Made by a program: the position numbers and the translations under genes. Below are positions 1-6,469 of a stretch of 10,269 nt of DNA, one piece after another. Origin of the DNA: Spirochaetota bacterium (GTDB lineage: Bacteria > Spirochaetota > Spirochaetia > Treponematales > Rectinemataceae). The notes beneath the pieces are model-generated. The model had not been told where the DNA came from. It saw nothing but the letters and a program-made list of their open reading frames with translations, and did no database searches. The first letter of the stretch is position 1. The number at the start of each line of letters is the position of its first letter. The DNA lies in the NCBI GenBank assembly GCA_023421875.1, contig JAEZSM010000008.1, forward strand, positions 1 to 10,269, given 5' to 3'.

Positions 1-1
1 G

Positions 2-103
2 AAGGCGCTGAAGCAGGGCTTCGAAACCGACGGTCCGGTGATTGTTGAAGCCCATATAGATCCTTCGGAATATTCCCAGCTGATCATGCGAAAGCATAAA
101 TAA
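2..103 (+). CDS. C-terminal end of a probable thiamine-diphosphate-dependent enzyme (acetolactate-synthase-like), partial
   Basis: An open frame enters from the left edge and ends at TAA (101-103), giving 33 visible residues. They contain GPVIVEAHIDPSEY and end in LIMRKHK. The pattern DGPVIVE-x-x-(I/V)DP-x-EY resembles the extreme C-terminus of thiamine-diphosphate enzymes of the acetolactate synthase/pyruvate oxidase group, where the last strand of the pyrimidine/pyrophosphate-binding domain is followed by a short tail. Such enzymes condense or decarboxylate 2-oxo acids, for example two pyruvates to acetolactate. All catalytic motifs lie outside the window, so the exact reaction cannot be read. 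The aminotransferase starts 10 bases after the stop with its Shine-Dalgarno touching this stop codon, which suggests a shared operon and coupled translation. The reading frame is certain; the family call is from a short tail and only moderate. Confidence 0.55.
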   Translation, partial: KALKQGFETDGPVIVEAHIDPSEYSQLIMRKHK

Positions 104-113
104 GGAGATCCCA

Positions 114-1337
114 ATGCAGAACTCTACCGCCGCCGATCAATTCAATCCCGAAGCCCTCATGGCCGAGCGGCTGGGAAAGGTACCCTTCTCCGGGATCCGA
201 AAGGTTTTCGACAAGGTCAAGGAACTGGAAGCCGCTGGCAAGGACGTTATCCACTGGCAGATCGGCAGGCCAGACTTCGATACTCCAGCCCACATCAAGG
301 AAGCGGCAATCGAATCCCTGCGCAAGGGCGAAGTACACTACGCCCCCAACTTGGGAACGCCGGCACTCCGCAAGGCCATCGGCAACCGCACCACAATCGA
401 TACAGGCGTGAAGGTGAACGGCGAAACCCAATCCATCGTAATGGCAGGAGCCAACGAAGGTATCATGGTATCGATGCTTGCGTTCATTAATCCCGGGGAC
501 GAGGTAATCATCGCCAATCCCAACTGGCACCACTACAAGTCCTGCGTTTCCCTGGCCGGTGGCGTTCCCGTAGAAGTGGATACAAAGGAATCCAACGGCT
601 TCGTTCTGGACCCTAAGGATGTAGAGGCCAAAATCAGCTCCAAGACAAAAATGCTCTGTATCACCTCGCCGGGCAATCCCACCGGAGCGGTCCAGAGCGC
701 CCAAAGCCTGAAAGAGCTGGCCGACATTGCTAAGCGCCACAATCTGTTAGTAGTTTCCGACGAAATCTATTCCAGGATTTATTACGGAAAGGAGCCTGTC
801 GCCCCCAGCATCTACTCCGTTCCCGGCATGGAAGAGCGCACGATCATCATCAATGGCTTTTCCAAGACCTACTCAATGGATGGATGGAGACTGGGCTGGA
901 CGGTAGCATCGGAGCAGATCACCAGAGCCCTCCTGAAGGTCAGGCAATACACCACCGTCTGCGTAAACACCTTTATCCAGGCCGGCGCAGCCCACGCTCT
1001 CAACGCCGACCAGCGCTGTGTAGACGAAATGGTAGGCCAGTTTGCCGCCCGACGTGAAATACTCCTCAAGGGCATGAAAGAAATCCCGGGGCTCACGATC
1101 GCCGAACCCCTGGGCGCCTTCTACCTCTTTCCCAACATCAGCGCGTTCTGCAAAAGCTCGTCCGAGCTGGCCGACTACCTTTTGGCCGAACATGGCATAG
1201 CGACCGTGGCGGGAAGTGTCTTTGGCTCGGCTGGGGAAGGCCATATCCGCATCGCTTATTCCTGCTCCACCGATGAGTGCTCCCGGGGCGTGCAAAGGCT
1301 CGCCCAAGCATTGGCTGCATTCAAGGCGCGCGGCTAG
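114..1337 (+). CDS. PLP-dependent class I/II aminotransferase (fold type I)
   Basis: This 407-residue cytosolic enzyme transfers an amino group between an amino acid and a 2-oxo acid using pyridoxal phosphate. The fold-type I signature is complete: SPGNPTGA with Asn188, SDEIYS with Asp216 (contacts the PLP ring nitrogen), GFSKTYSMDGWRLGW with the Schiff-base Lys251, and IRIAYS with the substrate-carboxylate Arg379. The YAPNLGTPALRKAI stretch near residue 76 is the usual N-terminal cofactor region. The length is typical of the family, with about 15 extra N-terminal residues. The ATG at 114 is chosen because AGGAG (103-107) lies 6 bases upstream; the ATG at codon 16 has no such site. Substrate cannot be deduced from motifs; aspartate, alanine, aromatic or branched-chain 2-oxo acids are all possible. 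The upstream acetolactate-synthase-like gene hints at branched-chain or pyruvate-linked amino-acid metabolism, which is inference only. No terminator is visible after the stop. Confidence 0.93.
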   Translation: MQNSTAADQFNPEALMAERLGKVPFSGIRKVFDKVKELEAAGKDVIHWQIGRPDFDTPAHIKEAAIESLRKGEVHYAPNLGTPALRKAIGNRTTIDTGVKVNGETQSIVMAGANEGIMVSMLAFINPGDEVIIANPNWHHYKSCVSLAGGVPVEVDTKESNGFVLDPKDVEAKISSKTKMLCITSPGNPTGAVQSAQSLKELADIAKRHNLLVVSDEIYSRIYYGKEPVAPSIYSVPGMEERTIIINGFSKTYSMDGWRLGWTVASEQITRALLKVRQYTTVCVNTFIQAGAAHALNADQRCVDEMVGQFAARREILLKGMKEIPGLTIAEPLGAFYLFPNISAFCKSSSELADYLLAEHGIATVAGSVFGSAGEGHIRIAYSCSTDECSRGVQRLAQALAAFKARG

Positions 1338-1355
1338 GTCCTGCGGTCGCCTAAA

Positions 1356-1384
1356 TTGACAACCCTGGGCAAGCCATCTATAGT
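1356..1384 (+). promoter_or_regulatory. Sigma-70-type promoter of the acyltransferase gene
   Basis: A perfect -35 box TTGACA (1356-1361) is followed by a 17-base spacer and TATAGT (1379-1384, 5 of 6 to consensus). Transcription would start near 1391, leaving a leader of about 24 bases that carries GGAG (1406-1409) before the ATG at 1415. This is one of the best promoter matches in the window and separates this gene from the aminotransferase operon. Confidence 0.8.
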
Positions 1385-1414
1385 TTGATAATAACTATTC
1401 ACCGTGGAGCCAGG

Positions 1415-2320
1415 ATGGAATCGATTCCCGAGCGCTATAAGCCCCTGCTTTCCAAGCTTATGGGAGACAAAAAACTGCCTTCCATGCTTTCGGAGGACAA
1501 TGTCTACCAGGAAGGCCGGGGCGAAATTCTTCCCTATATAGACCAGATACTTGAAGACCACCTGCTTCCCAATTCGCGAATCGAGGGCTTCGAGCATCTT
1601 ACAGACCTCTACGACCGCGCCTCCAGAGGTGAATCCTGCCTTCTCTTGGTCGAGCACTACTCCAATTTCGACCTTCCTGTACTGCATTATCTGTTGCGCC
1701 GCCAGGGCGGACCGGGCAAGGATATAGCCGCTTCGATCGTAGCGATAGCAGGGATTAAGCTCTCCGAATCGAATCCCCTGGTCAGCGCTTTTACAAATGC
1801 CTACACTAGGCTGGTCATCTACCCGAGCCGATCCCTGGAAATCATCAAGAAACGATTCAAGGAACCGGGAAAGCTTTACCACGAGATACGGAGAAGCATG
1901 ACCATCAACAGGGCAGCGGTTAAAAAACTCTCCGAACTCAAGCACTCCGGGCGCCTTGTCCTGATCTTTCCGGCGGGCACGCGGTTCAGGCCCTGGGATC
2001 CTGGATCGAAAAAGGGCGTCCGGGAGATCGCCTCATACATTAAAAGCTTCGATAATTTCTGCATGGTGGCCATAAACGGGAATATCCTCAGAATAAACCC
2101 CTCCGGCGAGATGGAAGACGATCTTCTGCACAAGGACAAGGTTATCTTTACCGCCAGCAGCGTCTATAAGAGCGAAGAACTCATCCAGCACGTAAAGGCA
2201 GCCCATCAATTCAAGGAAGACAAGAAACAGGAGTTGGTCGATCACATCATGGACGATCTGGAGGCAATGCATGCAGTTGCTGAAGAGAAGCGTCTAGCCG
2301 ATCCCGGCGCTGAGGCTTGA
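1415..2320 (+). CDS. Glycerolipid acyltransferase, PlsC/GPAT (HX4D) superfamily
   Basis: This 301-residue protein carries the acyltransferase signatures. Motif I is HYSNFD, with the catalytic His81 and Asp86 (HX4D), and motif III is FPAGTR (185-190), the FPEGTR variant that binds the phosphate of the acceptor. VIYPSRS (134-140) and CMVAING (216-222) sit where motifs II and IV are expected. Family members move acyl chains from acyl-ACP or acyl-CoA onto glycerol-3-phosphate or lysophosphatidate in phospholipid synthesis at the inner face of the membrane. No membrane span is evident, so it is probably soluble or peripheral. The charged C-terminal tail (about 265-295) looks helical. ATG 1415 is preferred over an in-frame TTG at 1385 because the latter abuts the -10 box, upstream of the expected transcript start, while GGAG lies 5 bases before 1415. 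Whether it acts on glycerol-3-phosphate or 1-acylglycerol-3-phosphate cannot be settled here. Confidence 0.82.
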   Translation: MESIPERYKPLLSKLMGDKKLPSMLSEDNVYQEGRGEILPYIDQILEDHLLPNSRIEGFEHLTDLYDRASRGESCLLLVEHYSNFDLPVLHYLLRRQGGPGKDIAASIVAIAGIKLSESNPLVSAFTNAYTRLVIYPSRSLEIIKKRFKEPGKLYHEIRRSMTINRAAVKKLSELKHSGRLVLIFPAGTRFRPWDPGSKKGVREIASYIKSFDNFCMVAINGNILRINPSGEMEDDLLHKDKVIFTASSVYKSEELIQHVKAAHQFKEDKKQELVDHIMDDLEAMHAVAEEKRLADPGAEA

Positions 2321-2392
2321 ACGATCGACGATCTGCGATCGAGGGCCGCAGGAGCGAGGATTGGACATCCCAAGACCGGCTACTGTCCTACC

Positions 2393-3031
2393 TTAGTGCC
2401 GGGACTTAAAAAGTCTTTTTGCCGGGTTGATGCCGAATCTGACTAAAAAATAGAGCCAAGACCAAAAAAAACCAGCCAGATGAGTGAGGTGGGCTACGGA
2501 GCTCCTGAAACTGAAAAGCTGAGAGGCTATTTCTATGCCTGCATACCCGAGAACCAGTACCGGCGCTCGCACAGGAAGAATCCCATAGAGAAATATCCGC
2601 GCCTCGGGATTGAGCACGGCAAAGGCCAAGAGCAGGGCATAGACAGCCCCTGATGCCCCCAAGAGCATTGTGTACCAAGAACCAGTGGCCACGTAAATTC
2701 CCAGGGAGGCTATTCCAGCCAGAGTCCCGGTCAAAAGATAGAAGAGCAGGAATTCCCTGCTCCCCATGCTCCGTTCCACAGCCGTTCCAAAAATGAAAAG
2801 TCCTAGCATGTTTATCAATAAATGGGAGATATCGGCATGGGCGAACATGTAAGTGATTATCTGCCACAGGTAGCCCGACAGCACGGCTGCCGGGTTGAGC
2901 GCCATGTACACCTTGACCAGAGGAAAGGTATAACCCAGGGCAAAAAAGAGTATATTGGCCGCGATCAAATAGAGCGTCGCGTTGAAGAAGCTGTATCGTA
3001 AGGGTTTTCGTATCACTGTTAAAGCTGACAT
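2393..3031 (-). CDS. Rhomboid-family intramembrane serine protease
   Basis: This 212-residue, strongly hydrophobic protein has about six membrane segments. The rhomboid catalytic set is complete: HLLIN (His70, Asn74; oxyanion-hole side chains), GASG with nucleophile Ser127 in LLGASGAVYALL, and the general-base His184 in HLTHLAGFFW. Rhomboids cut transmembrane helices of other proteins inside the bilayer; bacterial substrates are rarely predictable. It has the minimal six-helix core with only a short N-terminal extension and a basic tail (KRLFKSRH), and no extra cytosolic domain. It lies 56 bases downstream of the CHASE/receiver gene on the same strand and converges with the acyltransferase gene, 72 bases away. 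No good Shine-Dalgarno precedes the ATG at 3031: the 12 bases before it are TATCATATATAA. Either a different start is used, or it is translated from a leaderless or weakly primed mRNA. Confidence 0.92.
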   Translation of the reverse strand: MSALTVIRKPLRYSFFNATLYLIAANILFFALGYTFPLVKVYMALNPAAVLSGYLWQIITYMFAHADISHLLINMLGLFIFGTAVERSMGSREFLLFYLLTGTLAGIASLGIYVATGSWYTMLLGASGAVYALLLAFAVLNPEARIFLYGILPVRAPVLVLGYAGIEIASQLFSFRSSVAHLTHLAGFFWSWLYFLVRFGINPAKRLFKSRH

Positions 3032-3037
3032 TTATAT

Positions 3038-3066
3038 ATGATACGAAATTTGCGGCTCCAGGGAAA
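3038..3066 (-). promoter_or_regulatory. Possible promoter immediately before the rhomboid gene
   Basis: On the - strand a poor -35-like TTTCCC (3061-3066) is followed by a 17-base spacer and TATCAT (3038-3043, 4 of 6 to consensus). The ATG comes only 6 bases later, so use of this promoter would give a leaderless rhomboid mRNA. The match is weak, and read-through from the upstream gene is equally possible. Confidence 0.25.
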
Positions 3067-3087
3067 GATTGCCATCGATATACTGGT

Positions 3088-4944
3088 TCAGCCTCGTCCC
3101 GCCAGCCCCTGGATCATGGCAGTGATCTGGCTCAGGGTGAAGGGTTTGGAGAGCAGTTCGTTCATGCCCGATGACCTGCAACGTTCCAGCTCCTTTGCCC
3201 CTACCCTCGCGCTCATGCCCACGATTTTCGTCTTGGACGAAACCCTGGATGAGCGAATCAGTTCGCTGGTCTTATAGCCATCCATGCCCGGCATGAAGCA
3301 GTCCATGAAGATGATCGCGTACTCCTTGGCCGAACAGCGGGCCAGGGCTTCTTCTCCCGAAGCGGCGAATTCGGGCTCGTAGCCCCGGAGTGACAGCATC
3401 CGGCCCATAATGTCGCGATTCGCTTCGCTGTCATCCACAACCAGGATCGAAATGGAACCGAGGGTAGCCGCCGCCCAGTATTCCGCTGCTTTCTCGCGGG
3501 CTACATCGAAGACCGGCAGGTTTTTGGAGTCCTGTACCGGCGCAGCCCTGGCTTCGGGTTCCAGCTCAGGCTGAAGCCCAGGTTGCAGCGTGGCATCGGG
3601 TTTGGAAATCTTCCCTGACTTAGGCTCTGGCTCTGCTTCCGGCTCTAGCAGGGTTTCGGGACTGTTTGTTCCGTTCTCCTCCACTACCCTCAAATGCGCG
3701 AAAAGGTCCTTCGGGTTTCCGGAGAACAGTACGTCGGGCATGTAGAGCTGACCTTTAACCGATGGTCCCTTGAAGTGGATAGTCACTGCATCCGATGAAG
3801 TCACAGACTCGTCGGCGAGCGGGACCTCGGGTATCGTCCTCTCCACAGCCGCAGGCCCGCCTTCGGCCCGAGGGCGGGCCTCGATTCCGGCCTCAGGCTT
3901 GGGCTGCACCGAAGCTCTCGCCGGCTTTTCCCTGGGCGGATGATTCATCGGTCCGTCTATAACCTCCGGGAATGGGGGTATCGGTTTCTTGCCCTGCTCA
4001 GCGGGGAGTGGGAAGAAAAGCTCCTCAGTCTTAGCCTCTAAAGGTCGCCTTTTTGTCAGGGCCTTGATCCAGGCAAAAAGGAAAAACGCTCCGGCCAGCG
4101 CCGCAACGCCCAGCAGATAGAGAGCCGGACTCAATGCCAGCCAACCCCTGGAAGGCATTACATGAAGCCGCCAGGAAAGCCCTTGAAGGTCCAAAAGCGC
4201 TGAGGAAACGCCAAGCCTGAACGCGTTACCGTCGCCTGCGATCATGAGGCCGGGAATGCTCAGATCATCGTTTAAAGCTTCAAGACCAGCGGTCTGGTCT
4301 GGGGCTCCTAGCTCGTCCACGGCACTAAGCGCGAAGGCGAATCCAGGATAGGAAGTATCCAGGGCTAAGGTTTTTATAAGGTCGTCAAAATCCAAGGTTA
4401 TGCTGACAAAGCCCCAGAATTTGCCCGCGCTGAATACCGGATACCTAATAAACAAAACATCGCCTTCGTCCAGGGATTCGAAGGGTCCGGAAAAAACGGC
4501 GGAGTTCAACTCCATGGCCCGGGTGAGGGCTTGGCGTCGCTCCGGATTGGAGAGCAAGTCGTGTCCGATAAGGGATTCGCCCTCGGTTTCGGGAAAATGG
4601 TAGCGAACCAGGGCGGCAGGGGCGAGGCTGACCCCCCTTACATAAGGGCGGGAAGACAGTATGACCGCTGCGATGCGAGCTGCATCGGTTTTTGACAGAT
4701 CAGCCTGCCGAGCAATGGCCAAGGCCATCACCGATGCCTCGTCACGCAGTGCCCCCAGCGAGCTTTCCATATCGGCGGCAGCTCTGAAGGCAACGCCCGA
4801 ACAGAGTTCCCGTTCGGAAGACTGGAGCCTAAAAGCCATGGCCGCAAAAACCACAATCACGATAAGAGCGTAGACGAGGGGAATGATACTGCTTAGCAGC
4901 GGAGACGTTTTGGGTTTATCCGGTTGGAGCGTTGTTTCGGTCAC
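3088..4944 (-). CDS. Membrane-bound CHASE-sensor protein with C-terminal receiver domain and no kinase domain
   Basis: This 618-residue protein has, in order: a short cytosolic N-terminus; a membrane span (about 17-39); a periplasmic region (about 40-268); a second span (about 272-294); a long low-complexity linker rich in Pro, Glu, Ala and Lys (about 300-490); and a response-regulator receiver (about 497-615). The periplasmic part resembles a CHASE ligand-sensing domain, notably IGHDLLSNPERRQALTRA (126-143), then FSGPFES and a hydrophobic FIRYPVF strand. The receiver is intact: acidic pair Asp504/Asp505, phospho-acceptor Asp548 in FMDCFMPGMDG, Ser578, and Lys600 in SKPF. No HisKA H-box, HATPase N/G boxes, GGDEF, EAL or DNA-binding domain is visible. 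The start is GTG at 4944 with AGAGGA about 7 bases upstream; an overlapping ATG is followed at once by a stop codon. Signalling partners are unknown. The rhomboid gene follows on the same strand. Confidence 0.82.
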   Translation of the reverse strand: MTETTLQPDKPKTSPLLSSIIPLVYALIVIVVFAAMAFRLQSSERELCSGVAFRAAADMESSLGALRDEASVMALAIARQADLSKTDAARIAAVILSSRPYVRGVSLAPAALVRYHFPETEGESLIGHDLLSNPERRQALTRAMELNSAVFSGPFESLDEGDVLFIRYPVFSAGKFWGFVSITLDFDDLIKTLALDTSYPGFAFALSAVDELGAPDQTAGLEALNDDLSIPGLMIAGDGNAFRLGVSSALLDLQGLSWRLHVMPSRGWLALSPALYLLGVAALAGAFFLFAWIKALTKRRPLEAKTEELFFPLPAEQGKKPIPPFPEVIDGPMNHPPREKPARASVQPKPEAGIEARPRAEGGPAAVERTIPEVPLADESVTSSDAVTIHFKGPSVKGQLYMPDVLFSGNPKDLFAHLRVVEENGTNSPETLLEPEAEPEPKSGKISKPDATLQPGLQPELEPEARAAPVQDSKNLPVFDVAREKAAEYWAAATLGSISILVVDDSEANRDIMGRMLSLRGYEPEFAASGEEALARCSAKEYAIIFMDCFMPGMDGYKTSELIRSSRVSSKTKIVGMSARVGAKELERCRSSGMNELLSKPFTLSQITAMIQGLAGRG

Positions 4945-4965
4945 ATCCCTTTCCTCTGAATCAAT

Positions 4966-4994
4966 ATCTTACCCTGAAAGGAAAAGACCTGCAA
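4966..4994 (-). promoter_or_regulatory. Possible promoter of the CHASE/receiver gene
   Basis: On the - strand TTGCAG (4989-4994) and TAAGAT (4966-4971) are separated by 17 bases and lie just upstream of the GTG start. Matches are only partial (3/6 and 4/6). A promoter is expected somewhere here because a strong terminator (5055-5088) isolates the gene from the tRNA upstream. Confidence 0.35.
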
Positions 4995-5054
4995 GAAAGT
5001 CCGGGGCATTTCCAGTCGGCCCTTCTGGCTCTCGCTGCAATAGTCGAAGAATAC

Positions 5055-5088
5055 AAAAAGGGCTGTCCAGGATACCCCAAGACAGCCC
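5055..5088 (-). terminator. Intrinsic terminator of tRNA-Cys (and of any secF read-through)
   Basis: On the - strand a perfect 8-bp stem, GGGCTGTC (5081-5088 arm) with GACAGCCC (5060-5067 arm), encloses a 13-base loop and is followed directly by TTTTT (5055-5059). It begins 4 bases after the tRNA 3' end. It is the only textbook rho-independent terminator I can see in the window. Confidence 0.93.
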
Positions 5089-5092
5089 CAAT

Positions 5093-5164
5093 AGGCGCCG
5101 ATCGGAATTGAACCGATGCATAAAGGTTTTGCAGACCTCTCCCTTACCACTTGGGTACGGCGCC
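5093..5164 (-). tRNA. tRNA-Cys (anticodon GCA)
   Basis: Read on the - strand, the full cloverleaf folds. The acceptor is GGCGCCG/CGGCGCC, and the D-arm holds CCC-AAGTGGTAA-GGG. The anticodon arm is GAGGT-CTGCAAA-ACCTT with anticodon GCA, and the T-arm is ATCGG-TTCAATT-CCGAT. The discriminator base is U73, the known identity base for cysteinyl-tRNA synthetase. The 3' CCA is not encoded (TATT follows the acceptor stem), so a CCA-adding enzyme must complete it. It has its own promoter upstream and a terminator 4 bases downstream, so it is a single-tRNA transcription unit wedged between secF and the CHASE/receiver gene. Confidence 0.97.
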
Positions 5165-5176
5165 GATGCGGGGCAC

Positions 5177-5206
5177 ACTATAGCCTAGGCGCCCCGTCTC
5201 TGTAAA
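5177..5206 (-). promoter_or_regulatory. Sigma-70-type promoter of tRNA-Cys
   Basis: On the - strand TTTACA (5201-5206, 5/6) and TATAGT (5177-5182, 5/6) are 18 bases apart. The predicted start near 5170 leaves only a few bases of 5' leader before the mature tRNA end at 5164. The promoter fits within the 60 bases between the secF stop and the tRNA. A GC-rich stretch (GGGGCGCC) fills the spacer. Confidence 0.75.
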
Positions 5207-5224
5207 GAGCTCAGCTATTTTCCG

Positions 5225-6469
5225 TCAGGAAGCGCTGCCCGCAGGCTGCGCCGCCTCTGCTGTCTTCGGCTGCTTCTTTTTCCTGTCCCTCGAATACCAC
5301 CAGGCCACGAATCCGCTGGCGATGAATATTGTGGAATAGGTACCGGCTGTCATGCCGACAAAGAGCGCCAAGGCAAAATCCTTCATGCTCCCGGTCGTAA
5401 AGAAGAACAGGGCCAGAACCGCAAGCATGGTGGTGACCGTCGTGATTATGGTACGCCCCAGGGTCATGGTCAGCGCGGAATCGATAATGTCTATGAACTT
5501 GTCGTTAGGCCGCAGCTTCCTCTGTTCCCGAATGCGGTCGAACTGCACAATAGTGTCGTTGACCGAGTATCCCAGAATGGTAAGAATGGCGGCGATCGTC
5601 ATGGAGCTGAACTCCATTCTCGTCCAGACGATGAAACCCACCATCACTATCGCGTCCTGGGCTATAGCAAGAACCGCGCCCAAGGCATAGCCCGATTTAA
5701 ACCGAATCAGCGAGTACAAGAAGATCAAAACAAGGGTCGCCCCGACCAGCATGAGGGATGTTCTGGAAAGCCCCTGGGAGTACCGGGCTCCGACAAAGTC
5801 GGTCTTGAGAACCACGACCCTGTCTTTTCCAAAGGCCGATTCGAGCCCCGCGACCAAGGATTGGCGTGCGGTGGCTGAAAAATTCGGATCCTCTCCCGAG
5901 TCCTCGATGCGTATAAGATAGCGCTGGCTGGACTCAGGCTTAAGCGTCTGCACCGAAACCTTGCCCAGGTCCGTGATAGCCGCCCGCACCTGATCGATGG
6001 TAGCAAAGTATTCGCCCTCGCCGGAAACCGCCCGGTGTAGCTTGACCGCGTTTTGACTGATCAGGGTATTGCCTTGGGAGGTGGGCAAGAGGAGAGCGGA
6101 GTTGCTCGTCTCCTGGGTCGCATCTATGCTTACCTCGACCCCCGCTTCGGCGGAAAGCGCCTGGGCAAGGTCTTTTATCGTTCCATAGTCCTGGTAATTC
6201 AACACTACCGTACGCTGATCGATCTCGGCTCCCGAGAAAACCAGCGTCAGGGCTTCATCGGTGATTCTGAGTTCGGCATTGCCCTTGCCCGAATATCCGA
6301 CGCTTCCCACCGGCAGGGCAAGCTGGACTGTCTGGTTGATACCAGCCTGGAAATCCACTCCCAGATTGAAACCCTTGCCGACATAGCCAAAGACGCTGAT
6401 AAGGATCAGGACCCCAGAGAGAATGAAGGCCGGAACAAAAAACCGGCTGAATCGTATAACGCGTTTCAT
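5225..6469 (-). CDS. secF: Protein translocase subunit SecF
   Basis: This 414-residue RND-type membrane protein pairs with SecD to use the ion-motive force to pull exported proteins out of SecYEG. Residues 10-30 form TM1, followed by FNLGVDFQAG (34-43), the SecF form of the conserved loop; the usual second Gly of DFTGG is Ala here. TM2-TM6 occupy about 237-392 and include LGYSVNDTIVQFDRIRE (299-315), the family hallmark, and LGRTIITT (337-344). A basic tail ends in an Ala/Pro/Ser-rich stretch. The periplasmic domain (about 31-235) is roughly twice the length known from E. coli SecF, which accounts for the total size above the common 300-320. The ATG at 6469 follows the secD stop codon with no intervening base. 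GGAGG lies 9 bases upstream inside secD, so translation is very probably coupled. Confidence 0.96.
   Translation of the reverse strand: MKRVIRFSRFFVPAFILSGVLILISVFGYVGKGFNLGVDFQAGINQTVQLALPVGSVGYSGKGNAELRITDEALTLVFSGAEIDQRTVVLNYQDYGTIKDLAQALSAEAGVEVSIDATQETSNSALLLPTSQGNTLISQNAVKLHRAVSGEGEYFATIDQVRAAITDLGKVSVQTLKPESSQRYLIRIEDSGEDPNFSATARQSLVAGLESAFGKDRVVVLKTDFVGARYSQGLSRTSLMLVGATLVLIFLYSLIRFKSGYALGAVLAIAQDAIVMVGFIVWTRMEFSSMTIAAILTILGYSVNDTIVQFDRIREQRKLRPNDKFIDIIDSALTMTLGRTIITTVTTMLAVLALFFFTTGSMKDFALALFVGMTAGTYSTIFIASGFVAWWYSRDRKKKQPKTAEAAQPAGSAS

Noticed and set aside
84..740. Long open frame (218 codons) antisense to the aminotransferase
   Set aside because: It lies wholly opposite a gene with complete catalytic motifs, has no ribosome site or family resemblance, and is expected by chance in GC-rich coding DNA.
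2321..2341. Three CGATC words at 7-base spacing just after the acyltransferase stop
   Set aside because: It is very short and gives no strong hairpin with a T-run; GC-rich chance repetition is enough to explain it.
2321..2392. Possible bidirectional terminator between the convergent acyltransferase and rhomboid genes
   Set aside because: The best stem (GGACA/TGTCC) is 5 bp with a 16-base loop, and neither side has a T-tract.
4883..5188. 101-codon + strand open frame across the CHASE/receiver start and the tRNA
   Set aside because: It runs through a tRNA gene and a terminator on the opposite strand, so it cannot be a normal gene.
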